The notes under the pieces were generated by a model. The model worked only from the letters and a program-made list of their open reading frames with translations, was not told where the DNA came from and made no database searches. From contig CM035166.1 of NCBI GenBank assembly GCA_020205615.1, positions 95,243,065 through 95,307,064 of the forward strand: DNA of 64,000 bases. The letters are read 5' to 3'. The translations under genes and the position numbers were made by a program. Position 1 is the stretch's first letter; each line of letters opens with the position of its first letter. Positions 1-13,600 of the stretch are shown here, piece by piece. The DNA comes from Panax quinquefolius (lineage: Eukaryota; Streptophyta; Magnoliopsida; Apiales; Araliaceae).

Positions 1-732
1 TACAAAATGGGGACCAAACAAGTATATATAATTAAGCCTTGTACTTTACATCATGATTTAGCAGAAAATTGTATTAGAAGCTAAATCATCTTCTGTTAAG
101 AAGCCTTCGTATGCTCCTAATGCTCAGCTAAAGTGACATCAGCATCTTGATTTATCCGGATTTGGTTATCATGAAGTAAATTCATGATAAGTTGGTGTAT
201 TGATCAATTGACCAAAGTTAATTTAATGCTAATACCCCCATTACAGCCTTGTGAGGAAAAAAACAAAAGGACATTAGTTTATTAATCTATTTGAAATTAA
301 TCTTACTAGTGATCTTATGATTTATTTACCTTTTTACCCTTTTTTAGATTTATTTACCTGTCTCTCTCTCGCACAATAATGTGAGTGGATGTTATCATCA
401 ACCTGTCCTACAAAAGTAGTTCTGTTCAAGTGGTATCACCTGCTCTACGGGAACATAATGAAAAGATTCTGATGAGGTACGAGATCAAACAGCAGAGTAA
501 TAATCACTGCAAAATCTATAGCTCATGTGCTAAAATATTATAAATGTTCTAACTATATCTATCACTCTTCTATAGTTAAAGTGCAACAAAAGAGAAAGAA
601 ATAAAGCCTCCTATTTACTTGTTCCAATTAAAGAACAAACCTTTATGTAGTTTATTTTTCTCTTCTCCAGTTCAATAAAGAATGATTATAACTATGAGCC
701 TGTATATAAATATACATGGGAAAAAAGAGGGT
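1..732 (-). other. 3' untranslated region and downstream flank of the host gene
   Basis: This stretch lies downstream of the stop codon at 733-735. On the minus strand an AATAAA hexamer occurs at about 651-656, roughly 77 bases past the stop, and is a plausible polyadenylation signal. I see no coding exon in 1-640. A tRNA-promoter-like patch near 420-500 is treated as a weak SINE candidate in the findings. Confidence 0.5.
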
Positions 733-765
733 TTATGCTTTTCCCTTCCTCTTCTCATCCAATGC
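733..765 (-). CDS. Last coding exon (exon 19) of the coiled-coil protein gene
   Basis: Ten codons plus TAA (ALDEKRKGKA, stop). The acceptor reads ...TATGCAG just before the GCA codon. The exon is joined in phase 0 to the 46-base exon at 1960-2005. It encodes the basic tail; such a tiny terminal exon is easy to miss in automated annotation. Confidence 0.8.
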   Translation of the reverse strand, partial: ALDEKRKGKA

Positions 766-3245
766 CTGCATAGAATAATTGAAAACCATTTTAGATTTAT
801 AATATACATAGCGAGAAGACATTCACACAATAAAATTCAATTTAGTTGGAGAGTCGAGTCCTACTAAGATGAACCAGTATCTGCAGATAACTACGTTATT
901 AATTGAACATATCTCACATATCAACAATTCTTCATATACCCAAATTAAAATGGCACTCAAAGAAACTGAATAAGAAACGAGTGCCAACTGCCAAAGGCTT
1001 TCTTGGAAAGCATAAGTATCTCTCTGATTACTAGTGCTGCAGGTGTTAGATTGAGTGGGAAAATCTTTCATTTGAATTCTAAGTTACAAAAAAACTTCAG
1101 AAGATGAAAATGTTCATTTTCCGAAGGCATAACACCAGTGGCCAATTTTTTCTATTTATAACCCAGAAAACTTAAATATTGACTTGTAGCCGTCATAACA
1201 CATGCCATATATAAAAAAAGAACAAAAGGAGAACACACAGCAACCACAGTGCATCTTCTTTTCCATTGTGAAACAACAACATTTCAGAAGTAGTACCATA
1301 TAATTTTAACATATGCACCAATGGAGATGTTGTAATCCACAAAAGTATTTGCTTCCATGAACAAGCCTCTACTCATTCTTGGAAGGATAATAATGATAGG
1401 CTCACAAATTTGGGGTCCCAAATGTGTTTCAAATACACATATCAATGATATCATCATTACATTGGTAATGCTAAGGACCCACATTAGTGTTGAACAACCA
1501 ATGTAATGATTATGTGTATTTATGACACATTTTAGACCCAAAAAATTGAGATCCCTAACAGTACCCTTCTTGAAAGAAACATAGAAAAGAGATGCTTAAA
1601 ATAGAATGTTGAGTAGTTTAGGCATATGACATCTCATTTTGTTATAGAACTAAGTAAACTGAAGCTGTTAGAACATTCATTATTTTAAGGCAGTCATCCT
1701 AATAGTATGCTGTTCCGAACAATTTATATGATCATATTCTAGGAGCAAACTTGTTTTCACATCCTAAGAAAAGATGACATCTTCAGAACTAGAGTTTGTA
1801 AGGCCAGAATGGCTTTTATCTTAGTTTTCCGTATATATTAGGCATGCTAGATTCCGTTTGATCTTATTGAGTACTCATGATTGTGAATAACAAAAACACA
1901 CCAAGATGCAATGTACAAACATGTTTTACATATTTTTGTATATTGTTTAGAAATAGTACCTTTCTCTGGAACATTCTCATGGTCAAAACGAGAGTGTCAC
2001 GCATTCTACCAAAGAAAAGCAGAGGCATCATATTAGGCTTACGGAAGCATAGAGATAGCAAACATTTGTGCTCACATTTGTTTATATACCATAAGATACA
2101 TCACATCTAGCTATCGAATTAAGTAACATTAAGTTTAGCCTCGTTCTATTTGAGGCGATGAATTTTTCCATATTAGAGTAGTCCTCGATGTTCCACGTAG
2201 CATATACGTATAATAAAGTTGAAATGATGTAATTGCTATGAACATGTGCCAAAAATATACTAAGAATGAAAGAATCAATGCCATTATTTTATTTCCTGGA
2301 AATTGGAAAGCTATTAGTAAGTCAGGATTGAAGAAAGAATAGCCAAATAAATAAAATATCCTTGCAAATTTCTTTTTATTATTAAGAATTGCATGAAAAC
2401 TATGAAAAAATGGCTTTAAGTTCAATCACTGCAATAAAATCTCAACAAAGTTTCTGGGTTGCAGTTTGTAAATGAAGGCCAACCAAAAACTTTATCCATA
2501 ATATGGATATTGCAAGCGAAGCACCAGTCAGTTTATGTAAACTTAGGTACTCGAACAATTAATAACACGTGAACTAAAATTTAAAATCTTTATCCAAAAA
2601 CATATTATAAAGCCCAAAAGCAGAGTGTAGAAAGAAGGATGGGACCCAGCAGAGAGTAGAATCACTGACAGAAGACGGAAATATCATTTCCTCTTATCAC
2701 AGTAATAGAGCAGTTTCCTCAAAGAGTTATTTTATTCAAGAGCAAAACATTTCTTTTAACATTGAGAATTCACTACACAGGAGATTTCTAATCTTTTCAG
2801 ATTTATGCTACTGCAAATCAACTACAACAGTTTTTGGTAGCCACAAAAGAGATGACCAAGCACCATTAGACCACTGTAAGTAAGAGTCACTTAGCCGCCA
2901 TAAAAAAGAAGCTTGAGATTTCACAACACAATACTGTATGAGATACAAAAATAAATGACACAAGAATTTTTTTACGTGAAAAACCCAACTGAAAAAAACT
3001 ACGGGAAGAGATCTCAGAAATCCACTATAAAAATCTTTCAGAATAAAAGCCTTTTTATCTGAAAAAAATAAACACAATGCATATTTTCTCTCTTTCTCTC
3101 CTCTCTCTACCTCACTTTTCTCTCTCTCTCTACCTCTTTATGTTTCTCTCTAACTCTAGGCTTGCTGAGCTCTCGGCAAATTTTCTCAAAACTCACAACT
3201 TGAGTTTCTCACGGATGATATGTTATATATCTAGTTCACATAGCA

Positions 3246-3282
<37 letters not shown>

Positions 3283-6200
3283 AATGGCTGCCAAGAAACC
3301 AAAATAAAAAAGGACAAAGTCCTTTTTCCAAGCTCCTGCTATTAGTAAGCGAGTCACCAAGCAAATTACCCAAAGTAAAGGGCATATAATCCCTTACCAT
3401 TCTTTTGTTATGCCGACCAACAAGCCCAAAAATGAGATATCAAGGTACATAAAATCTTATGAGAAATCATGATGAGTCACCCAACAAATATGAGCCAATA
3501 TTCAATAATCTCCACCTTAACTTATATTTTCCAAATACTGCATACTATGATTTTCTTTCTCACCTTCTTTATCTGATTGAGCTTTCTTTTTCCTGAACAC
3601 CCACTTGTATCCTATATTTTTCTAACCCTTTGGAAGTTGAACTAACTCTCGAGCCTAGTTCTTCTGTAGAGACTCCATCTCTTTTGTCATCGCTATTGTC
3701 CATTTATCATTATCATGAGGATAGCCTCCTAATAGCTAGTTGAATCTCCACTACCAGCAATTAAGGCAAAGGCAACCATCTTTAACAAGATTATAGGACA
3801 CCTCTTGGTGATCCGAAGGATGATTATCTTCAATCACTTCAAATTCTTTTCTCTTCAGGAAGCTTCACCTCAACTGGGTGTTTCTGAAACTCCTTTGCTG
3901 CAGATTATTCTTTCTCAGACTTGTTCAGTATGCATTTCTCATTGAACACCACATCTCTACTAACAACCTTCTTCTTGGATAACGGATGATATCCCTTGAC
4001 TCCGTCTTCATATCCAAGGAAAGGACACTTCTTTGACTTTGAATCAAGTTTGAACTATCGCTCCTCTGCCGGCAGATGCACATAAGCTGAGCAACCAAAG
4101 ATTTTCATTACAGAAAAAATCAACTGATTTCCAGACTATACCTCCTCACGAATTTTGTAATCAATTCCAGCTGAAAGAAATCGATTTATCAAATAGCAGG
4201 CTGTGTTGACTACCTCAGTTCAAAAACTCTTACGCAAACCTGCATTCAACCTCATACATGTGGCACGTTCAAACAAAGTTCTATTCATCCTCTCTGCAAC
4301 CCCATTTTGCTCTGGGGTTCTTTTAACTAAGAAATGTCCGGTGATACCTTCGTCCTGACAGAACTATAAGAATGGTATATCCTTGTACTCCATGTCATTA
4401 TCTGATCTAAAATACTTCAGATTCTTTTCGATCTGGTTTTCCACTTTAGCTTTCCACTACTTAAAAGATTTTGAAAACCTCGGACTTCTGTTTCATAAAA
4501 TACACCCACACCTTTTTGGAGTAGTCATCTATAAAGCAGACAAAATAATGTGTTCCACCTATTGAGGTATGTTTGATCAGTCCCCAAACATCTAAATGTA
4601 CATAATCAAGCACATCCTTACTGGTGCCTTGAAAGTTAACTCTTCATTGTTCCCCATAAACACAAAACTTGCAAAATTCCAAACTGCACGTTTTGACACC
4701 TTTCAGCAACTGCCTTTTGTGAATTTCTTTCATTCCACCTTCGATCAAGTGACCAAGTCGCATGTGTCATAATTCTGTGCAATCACTGTTGGAATTATCC
4801 TGCACAAAAATTATTGCTCCACCAACAACTGTATCCCCTATCAACCTATAGAGGGTGCCCCTTTTCTGGCTGTTCATAATTATTATCGATGGTGTCTCTG
4901 ACTGAGATATTACAGCCCATAGAGTCGAGTACTCTAACCAATAGCAAGCTCTTTTTTCAATTCTGGACTATACCATACATCGTCCAATGTTCTGACAAAC
5001 CCATCAAATATTTTAACTTTGATGGTGCATTTCCCAATAACTTTGCAGACTGTATTGTTACCCAATATCACGGAACCACCATTACAGGGTGTAAAAGTAT
5101 CAAACCAATCCCTGTGGAGGTAAGAAAAGAACTCGAATCCAAGTACCAATCTGTCAGGCTACTACTATCTCTAACAGATAAAAGATCACCTTATGAAGCT
5201 TCATTTTCTATCACTATGTATAGCTCTTCGTCACTGCAGACATCTGTTTGCTTAACAACATTAGCAAAATTTCCAGTCTACTTACCTTTGTTCTTGTTCT
5301 CTTTCTTGTACAATGGACACTGATTTTTGTAGTGACCCTTCTCTTGACAATGATAACATTCAACCTGAGATTTATCCTTCTGCCCTAATCTTGACTGAGA
5401 TCTTCCTCGTTCCTTGCTAGAATTCTTCTTCCGATTAGGACCCCTGACACGCCCATCTGAAGATACAAGAATACTTTCTCTATCATTGGAAGTAGTGCCC
5501 CTGCTGACATAACATCGTCAACTGCAAGCTTTTCCTTCCCTACAAGGAGAGTAGTCTGGAAAGTTGAGTATGAATCCGGGAGAGAGACAAGAAGCAATAA
5601 GGCTTTATCTTCTTCATCTAGCTTCACATCTATACTAGTCAGATGGGTCATCAATCTATTAAACTCGTTAATACGATTGGTCAAATTTGAACTTTCTTCC
5701 ATTCGAATCTGGTACAATTCCTTCTTCAAATATAACTGATTTGACAGAGACTTCGACTTGTAAACTTTCTTTATTTTCTCCCACAAGTCCTTCGGAGAGT
5801 TTTCTGTCAAAACCTAATATTTGATCTATGGCACCAAACTCAATCTGATTGTTACAACGGCCTTTGCTTCAAGATCAGTTCATTTTTCATTTGTCATAGT
5901 CATTGGTTTCATCTCATTCCCTTCCAGTGCCTTGGTCAGACCCTATTAAATCAATACATATTTGGCAGTACTCTGCCAAATACTGAAATTTGACTTCTCG
6001 TCAAATGGCTCAATATCATACCTCACACTTGTGTTTGTCATCTTTATATTTGTGACCTGCAAGATTTCTCTTCAACGGAATGAACCATGTGTAACACCCC
6101 CTTTTCGTACTCATTCAGCAATACTCTTTAATTTTTGATTTATTCGTTTTGTTTCTTATTTCGAATTATGTTATTATTTCACATAATTGTTTCTTGTGAA

Positions 6201-9200
6201 ATTCATATAATAGTTTCATTTTGGAGTTGATACATTGGACTCGTATTTGTACTCTTTGAATTAGGTTATCATGTCTAGTATTTATTTTGATATTTGTAGA
6301 GCGATATATATTGTTACTTTCTTTTGGAGACATTATGATTTGATCTGGTTCAACATATACATTAGAACCCCATTTATGTGGAAATTGTGTTGCATGTGTT
6401 GTGACACGGTATCTATTTTATTGGTATTATGTTGTGACACGATATCTATTTTTATTGGTATTATGTCGCATGTGTTGTGACATGATATTTTTGTTAGAAT
6501 ATACCGTAGGGTATACCTGAGCTATAACCACCTATGGGAGTACCACAGGCATGTCGTCTTGGCACAAGAGGCATGACTCTTTATGTGGCAGTGTGATTAG
6601 TCCACGGCGTCTCCGTTTGGGCACCGAAGGAAGTGGGCCATTTGGTGTATTGTTGTGAGAGGCGTATGGGTTAACCCTAGTTTTCTGTTCTCCGGATTGG
6701 TGATGTTGTGCCAAACACAACTGTCTGACTTGCATACATTTGGATTCGCGATCTAATGTGTGATTTGCACGTGTCATTATTTTGACTTGCCTGTGTGGCA
6801 TTGTTTTGACTTGTCTGTGTGACGATGTATATTTTTGAGCTCAATCGGTATGAAATCACACCCAGTCATTTGATTCAGCCTATTATTTCATTATGTTAGT
6901 TTTGTTTGTTTCTTTTCATTCTTATTAATTGAGTTAGTTACTTTAGTTCATTATTTCTTTACTCTTCTGTTTATTTCGTTAATTCTGTTGATTCAGATAT
7001 ATTTCACTTAGGTCTTTGGGATTATATTTTCGTCGGTATTTAAACTTGAGGCTTTGTTCAGTAATTTGTCTCAGTTGATTTCGTATATCAGTTGTATATC
7101 TATATCCGTACTAGGCAATTGGCTCATGTCTTTGTGTTTTTTCTTCCCACAGTTTGCATAGGGATGATCTGTACTAGTGTGATAAAGAGAGTTGCATTTG
7201 ACCATCTAGGTTGATTCAATTTTGGTTTTGATTATTTTGACTCTAGTTGAGAATTATATTGTTTTAGTACTTCATTGATGGATATCATTATTAATATTTT
7301 GAAGTTACTAGTGTTCTGGTTACTAATTTTGAGATTGGTTGTGTTTTGTGTGTGACCTCCCTTTCTTAATAGGGAAGGGGGTGTTACACCAGACATGAGA
7401 ATTAGTTCAACTTCCAAGGGAGTCGAAAGCTATACGATACAATGGGTGTTCAAGAAAAAGAAAGCTCAATCAGATAAAGGTGAGAAAAAAATTCACAATA
7501 CGAAGTATTTGGAAAATATAAGGTAGAGATTGTTGAATATTAACTCATATTTGCTAGGTGACTCATCATGATTTCTCCTCAGATTTTATGTACTTTGATA
7601 TCTCATTTTGGGCTTGTTGGTCGGCAGAACAAAAGAATGGAAAAGGACCATATGTCATTTACTATTAGGTAATCTGTTTGGTGACTCACTAATAGCAGGA
7701 GCTTGGAAAAAGGACTTTGTCCTTTGCTATTTTGGTTTCTTGACAGCCTTTTATATACATACATATATAAATATATATATATATATGGTACATAATATAT
7801 ATATATATATATAAGTTGACTGTCATGTGAACTAGATATATAACATAACATCCATGAGAAACTCAAGCTATGAGTTTTGAGAAAATCTGTTGAGAGCTCA
7901 GCAAGCGAGAGTTGGAGAGCAACATAAAGAGGTAGAGAGAGAAAAGAAAAAGAGAAAATATACAGTGTATTTACTTTTTCTCAGATAAAAAAGCTTGCAT
8001 TCTTCAATATTTTCATAGTGAATTTCTGAGATCTCTCCCTGTGATTTTTCCCAAGTGAGTTTTTCACAAGGTCCGTAGTGGAGATGTGGTATTACTTCAA
8101 TTAGCATAACAAGATATTGCGAGAGATATTGGGTGTAATCTGTGACTAGGGTTTTGAGTACATTTCATTCAGTTGTGAGTAATCTACTTAGTTCTTGTAC
8201 TCGTCAATTTTAGTATAGTGGAGTAATCTTTTTCACGCCCGTGGATGTAGAGCAAAATCCGAACCAAGTAATTCTTGTGTTCTTGTTCTCTATTCTGTTT
8301 ACCGCTTTCACCGTTGTTTAGTGTAATGATCCTAATTGTCATAACAATATGATCCTACCAGAAATCCATATATGGCCTCTATTTGGTAGGGAGTAAGATA
8401 AAGTAGAAGGAAGAAAAGGATGGAGGAAAGGAAGTTCAGATCTAGGAAAAGGACACAATATCTCCTTCATCACATTAGTTGGAGTAGGGAAGATGAGTAA
8501 TCAAATCAACACTAATGCACATATTAGGAATTCCAACTTTTGAGAGTAAACAATGTGGTGCTTCTGGAGGAAAAAGGGCATCCCTCCTCTTTTCCATTCA
8601 CTCCTTTTTCTCCTCCTACCAAACATAAAAAACCTTAACCATTGTTACCTTTTACACTCTTCAACATGAAAACATGACCATCAGGCAGGAAACCTCAATC
8701 TAAGACCATCATAGACTACTCAAAATGCATATTTTATTATTCTTTTATGCTGTGTTATCATGACCTATATGACATAATAATAGAACCTCGAAATTAATTG
8801 ATTTCAAAGTCAGCTGTTTGAAAAATTAATTGATTTCAAAATCAGCTGTCTCCATTATTTCCTTTTTAAATGTACCTGTTCTCCTATTTGTTCCAATTGA
8901 TAAAACAGAATGACACTTCGAAGTGTTCCAGTCTACACCCATGATAAAGGTATACCAAATTGGCACTTAGATGCTAAAATTGACCAAGTTATTTAATATG
9001 AACTTTTGCACATATCCTAATATTAAGCTTCCTAATCCCAGCTGAGAAAGGAAGTGCTTGATTAGTTCTCATTGAGAGCATAGGATCATGTACGCCAGAA
9101 TGATACAAAATATGAGAAAAGAAAACAAGAACAAGAAAATATAAAGATCAACTGGTGTATATTACCGTATATTGTTGTTTGCGTTAAAAGGATGGGAAGA

Positions 9201-10633
9201 ACCATCAGAACACTTTAAAACAAATTGTGATGAGATCCCCGAAGGAATTTTTATCTGTAAACATCAATGAGAGCATCAGATAATGTTGTAATTAATTTCT
9301 GATTTTTCTGTGCACTTCAAAGTTTGACTATTTCAGGCATTCAAGTTCACCAATACTGATGAAGAAATCATTATGTTATGCTTCTTTTGTCAAAGTTGAT
9401 GCACCAAAGAGTAAAACATACCGCTAAATCATTTGAAAATCTCTCCGAAATTACAACAGCTTGTGTTTTATTTATCTGTATCTGGTAACCTGCTCTTTTC
9501 AATATGAGAGTTGTTGCCTCCCAATTCTCAGAGGAATCCATCTGTTTAAATGTCAAGAAAATATTTCAAATGTAAAAACCATAGAGTTGAATGCAAAGGA
9601 CAACTGTTGCACATATTGTAAACCTCGAATGTTCATTATATTATATTCTTTTTTACTATAATTTTGTGTCAAGTCACCAGTTGTTCTAAGAACTTGAGCT
9701 ATTAGAGGATTATTCCAACAATGTGCATCATGCTTTGAAACTCCCCTCTCCTTATAAACTTGAATTTTACATCTTATCTCCTCTCCTTGTGAAAATTATC
9801 TGGTCAGATACAAAATTAATCTATGTAATAAGTTTTGATTCTGCCACTTCTGTTCTCCTCCATAAATATGACGACACCAAGCTCAGTGCACACTCTGCTC
9901 TGTGCATAGTCTTAAGTTAAGTTATTCATCTGAAAGGACATCAATTTTATGATCTTGTATCAAAGAAAATAGATGTTTCTCGTCATGTGATCTCCTTGAA
10001 TTAATATCATGTGCCACACTATACCATTTAGTTTCCATCTGTGTCAAAGTCCAATCTTATTTTCATTAATCATTTACCTTCTGTTATACCATGTGAAGAG
10101 ATTAACATAGACGGCTCCCTGGTTCATGGGAGCTAAAAAGGCATCAAGGAGTAAATTAAATGACCGAAGCAAACCTTTACCTGTGTCCAATTAGAATCTA
10201 GGACTAGTAGTTCTTATGTTATTTCTCTTTAGGTTCTTATTTTATCTTTATATTGATATTTTATCTCCCCTCTTTTCTGGTGATCTATTTCCTCAAATGG
10301 GGCTTCCTTATTCATCCTTTACCTTTCTCATTTTCTATGTTCATCACTTTTGATTGTATTAATTTCTTTATTATCTTCAAAGCAGTAAAGAGATCATGCT
10401 GCACCAATTCTAGTTGAAACTTGTATATAAATATATAAGAAAAAGCAAGATGATGCCTAACATTCCACACATGAGAAATAAGCTCAATCAAACCTACCAA
10501 CAGAAGAACACTAAATGCAGCTTCGCCTTCGGATATATATGTGTCAATGTCCTGCTGCATACCAGGGTCTACAAATACCAGAGAGAGTGTTCATCACAAA
10601 ATCTTTTTATAAAGAAAAAGTATTTTACAGGGG

Positions 10634-10670
<37 letters not shown>

Positions 10671-13600
10671 AGTCATTAAGGTAATGTAAGAACCACCATA
10701 ATGCAGATAAAGGATCCACAATTTTACTAATACAGCAGTCATGTGACAAAGTTTGGAAGCCAGCTGGTATAAGTTGATCTCTAGATCATGCATACAGGTA
10801 ACAGGAACATGTATTGCTGTGAGACACAAGACTCTAAGCACAACATGTGCGAAGGAATATAGAATATTTTCAAAAGTGAAAAACTATTGAATTTTAAAGG
10901 GATTAGAATTCTAAAAAGACGTCAATTTAGTTGAAAAGGCTTACCACATGTTATTTTGTTCTGCTCATTGGCAAAACGTCTGACTATTTCTCCCTGATAA
11001 TAATAATCATTATATTAGCACCAAGTTCAGAAAGAAAAGAAAAAATATGCACTAAAAACTGTTGAAATAGCATGCTTTATTACATTAATTCTTATGAAAA
11101 GAGACAATAGATGTGGGGGGTGGGGGTGGGGGTGGAGAGAGAGAACAGTAAGAAAGGTTGTTTAGAATTAGAAAAGTTTCATTTTCAGTAACCCAGAACC
11201 CAATCCACAGGGGAAGATAAAATTTCACATATTCAAATATGTTCTGATGTTGTCATACATCATGAATCTAGTGAATGCTAGCCTCGCACGAGGAAAGGCT
11301 CATATAAAACTTAAAACCACTCCCATTCTCCCATAATTAATCACCACTGCAAGAGGTACAAGGATTTTGAGTACAGGACCAATAACTATCACATGCTTTG
11401 ATCTATGAAAAATATAGCTCCATGGTTAACAATGCAAAAAACCTATTGCAAGGGGAAAATTACCTAACCTTAAAAGTTATGAAAGGAACACAGTTTTGTT
11501 ATGACTAGTGTGTTTTTGATACAATAAAGGATCATAACTGTGAAAACATAATCAAAGAGCATAATTGTAAGATAAACATTCTTCCAATATATTTTCAGAA
11601 AAGTAACTGAAAGACTTCGTAGATGATAATTTAACTGCTAAATAATGCACTTAATGACTATTCCGGTATGAACAAATGATATAACACTGTCATGATTACT
11701 AGCTCTCAGCCTGTTACACGATCTCCCTTCAGGAGGAGTGCTTTCCTATAAGACTTTCAAGGTTAGAGAAAGATCATCTACATGTTTTAATATTATATTC
11801 AATTTCTGGTGTCACACGATATACTTCACCTAATGTTAATAAAAGTAATAAATGTTGACCTGAAGTCATTTATTAACAGATGTCACTCAAAATTCATTCA
11901 AGCCGTGTTCTCAATGACTTGACTATCAATCATCTCTTTCTGAACATGTATGGCATCATTTTCCTTTTGCCAACATAGTGCTTAATATTTTCAGTCTTCC
12001 ATAATTAATACTTGAGACCATATAAGGTTTCTGAATATATTCAAATTTCAGGAAACCATCCACCATAGGAAATTTCCCATTTATATTTGTCACCTTAATG
12101 TTGGGCAAAAGAGAGTGTTAATATTTTATCATCTTGATATCACGAAATTTTTAATTGAAAAATGAGGATATTAGATATCATTTATGCTGGGTTTTTCAAC
12201 TTTACAAAATCATAGATAATATACAAGACCAATACAACATTCAAAGATTGAAAAATTTAGTCCTCGTCCAAAACCATTTTAAGATCAGCATTACAGCCCC
12301 AAAGATTATAGGTCTCGCATTGCACTTTTGTCCCACAACGCAGGCTAATCTTTTCGCTGTTGTCTGAAACTTCTAATGTAACTTTACATGTATATAGCGA
12401 GTAGGCAATACACCAGCAGAATTTCACCCCTTACTTAACTTGCTTTTATTATTTAAGTGACATCATCTAAAATCTATCCTTCCCTCTAAATAAAACCTAA
12501 ATAATGAAAAATAATTTGAAAACCTATCCTTGGCAACTCTAACAAATTTAAAGGATGATATGATTTTTCAGAATTTAAAATAATTTAAGTCAATGCATTA
12601 AAGGAATGAAGTTCTAATATGGCTAATGTGATAATATATCAAATTTATGCCATCATGGAAAAGAAAAAAGAAATATGCCAAGAGAAACAATATAAAATAA
12701 AGTTCATTGAAAACCTGACGGCCTTCGTCATCCATTGGTATGCACTCAACAGCAATAAGTTTATCAACATCATCAGCTGTGATAATATATTCTGGATTGG
12801 TGGCTCCTGAATCATTTAAACAAAATGAAAATAATTTGTAAGGTCAAACTATAGTATATTTAAAATCAGCACTAGCTAAGGAAGCTACAGAATAACAGAG
12901 AAGTCACTTCAATACTTGCCTTCAATGTACTGCCGAGTGCCGTCCTGAAGATGGCGAACCCACTAATATGCAGCCAAACATTTGTTAACCAGAAATTTTA
13001 AGTACTTATTACAGGGATATGCTGCTTAGAAGATACAAATACTAATTGATTGTAGCTAATAATGCTTTTTACCTGAAACATACAGAGAGACGTTCCACGT
13101 ACAGGAAACCCACAGCCTAGAAGTTTACCTCCTGGTATAGCATCTCCAATTATTTGAAACCCTTCTATGCCAGGGCCGTCTAATAAAAGGAACCAATCAT
13201 GTTAAATTGTATAGAGCTTCATGTGGAGAGGTGTATATAAAAAACACACACACATACACAAGATCCATTACCTTCTAAAACAAAAGAAACATCTGTATCA
13301 ACCATGCTAGGAGAACTACGAGAATAGTCATTGATCCTCTCTTCATACCTCCTATTAACTCTGCTATCAGATAACCTCTTAGGACCAGGGCCTGCAACCT
13401 CCCTGTGAAAGAAAGTTAAACAATGAATAAGACGATATCTTTAAAAAAATGTGGAGATAGAAACTGAACTAGAAATTAAACTACTTACATCTACTTGCCA
13501 TGGTTCTGATATTGTTTTCAAGCAGAACAAAAAATTCGCAAAGCCCATATTAATTGACACTAAGAGCAACATCAAAGTATCTGATTGCCAAAGCCACATA

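Larger units (their letters stand above)
2006..9165 (-). other. Intron 17, 7.16 kb, expanded by transposons
   Basis: The donor is ATACG|gtaat at 9166/9165 and the acceptor ...TTGGTAG just before 2005. It contains a minus-strand copia remnant (about 2930-6089), an LTR-like element (6090-7388), a plus-strand copia 3' end (7389-8346) and a small MITE-like unit (8382-8623). The segments 2006-2900 and 8624-9165 are AT-rich, with no gene seen beyond a 32-bp-period tandem pair at 8791-8849. Confidence 0.7.

Noticed and set aside
1864..2110. Overlapping ORFs of 65 and 77 codons on both strands
   Set aside because: Only the 46 bases at 1960-2005 (minus) are coding, as exon 18; the rest is intron read-through.
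4889..5323. 144-codon plus-strand ORF
   Set aside because: It is antisense to the copia protease and zinc-knuckle region, whose minus-strand translation has clear family motifs.
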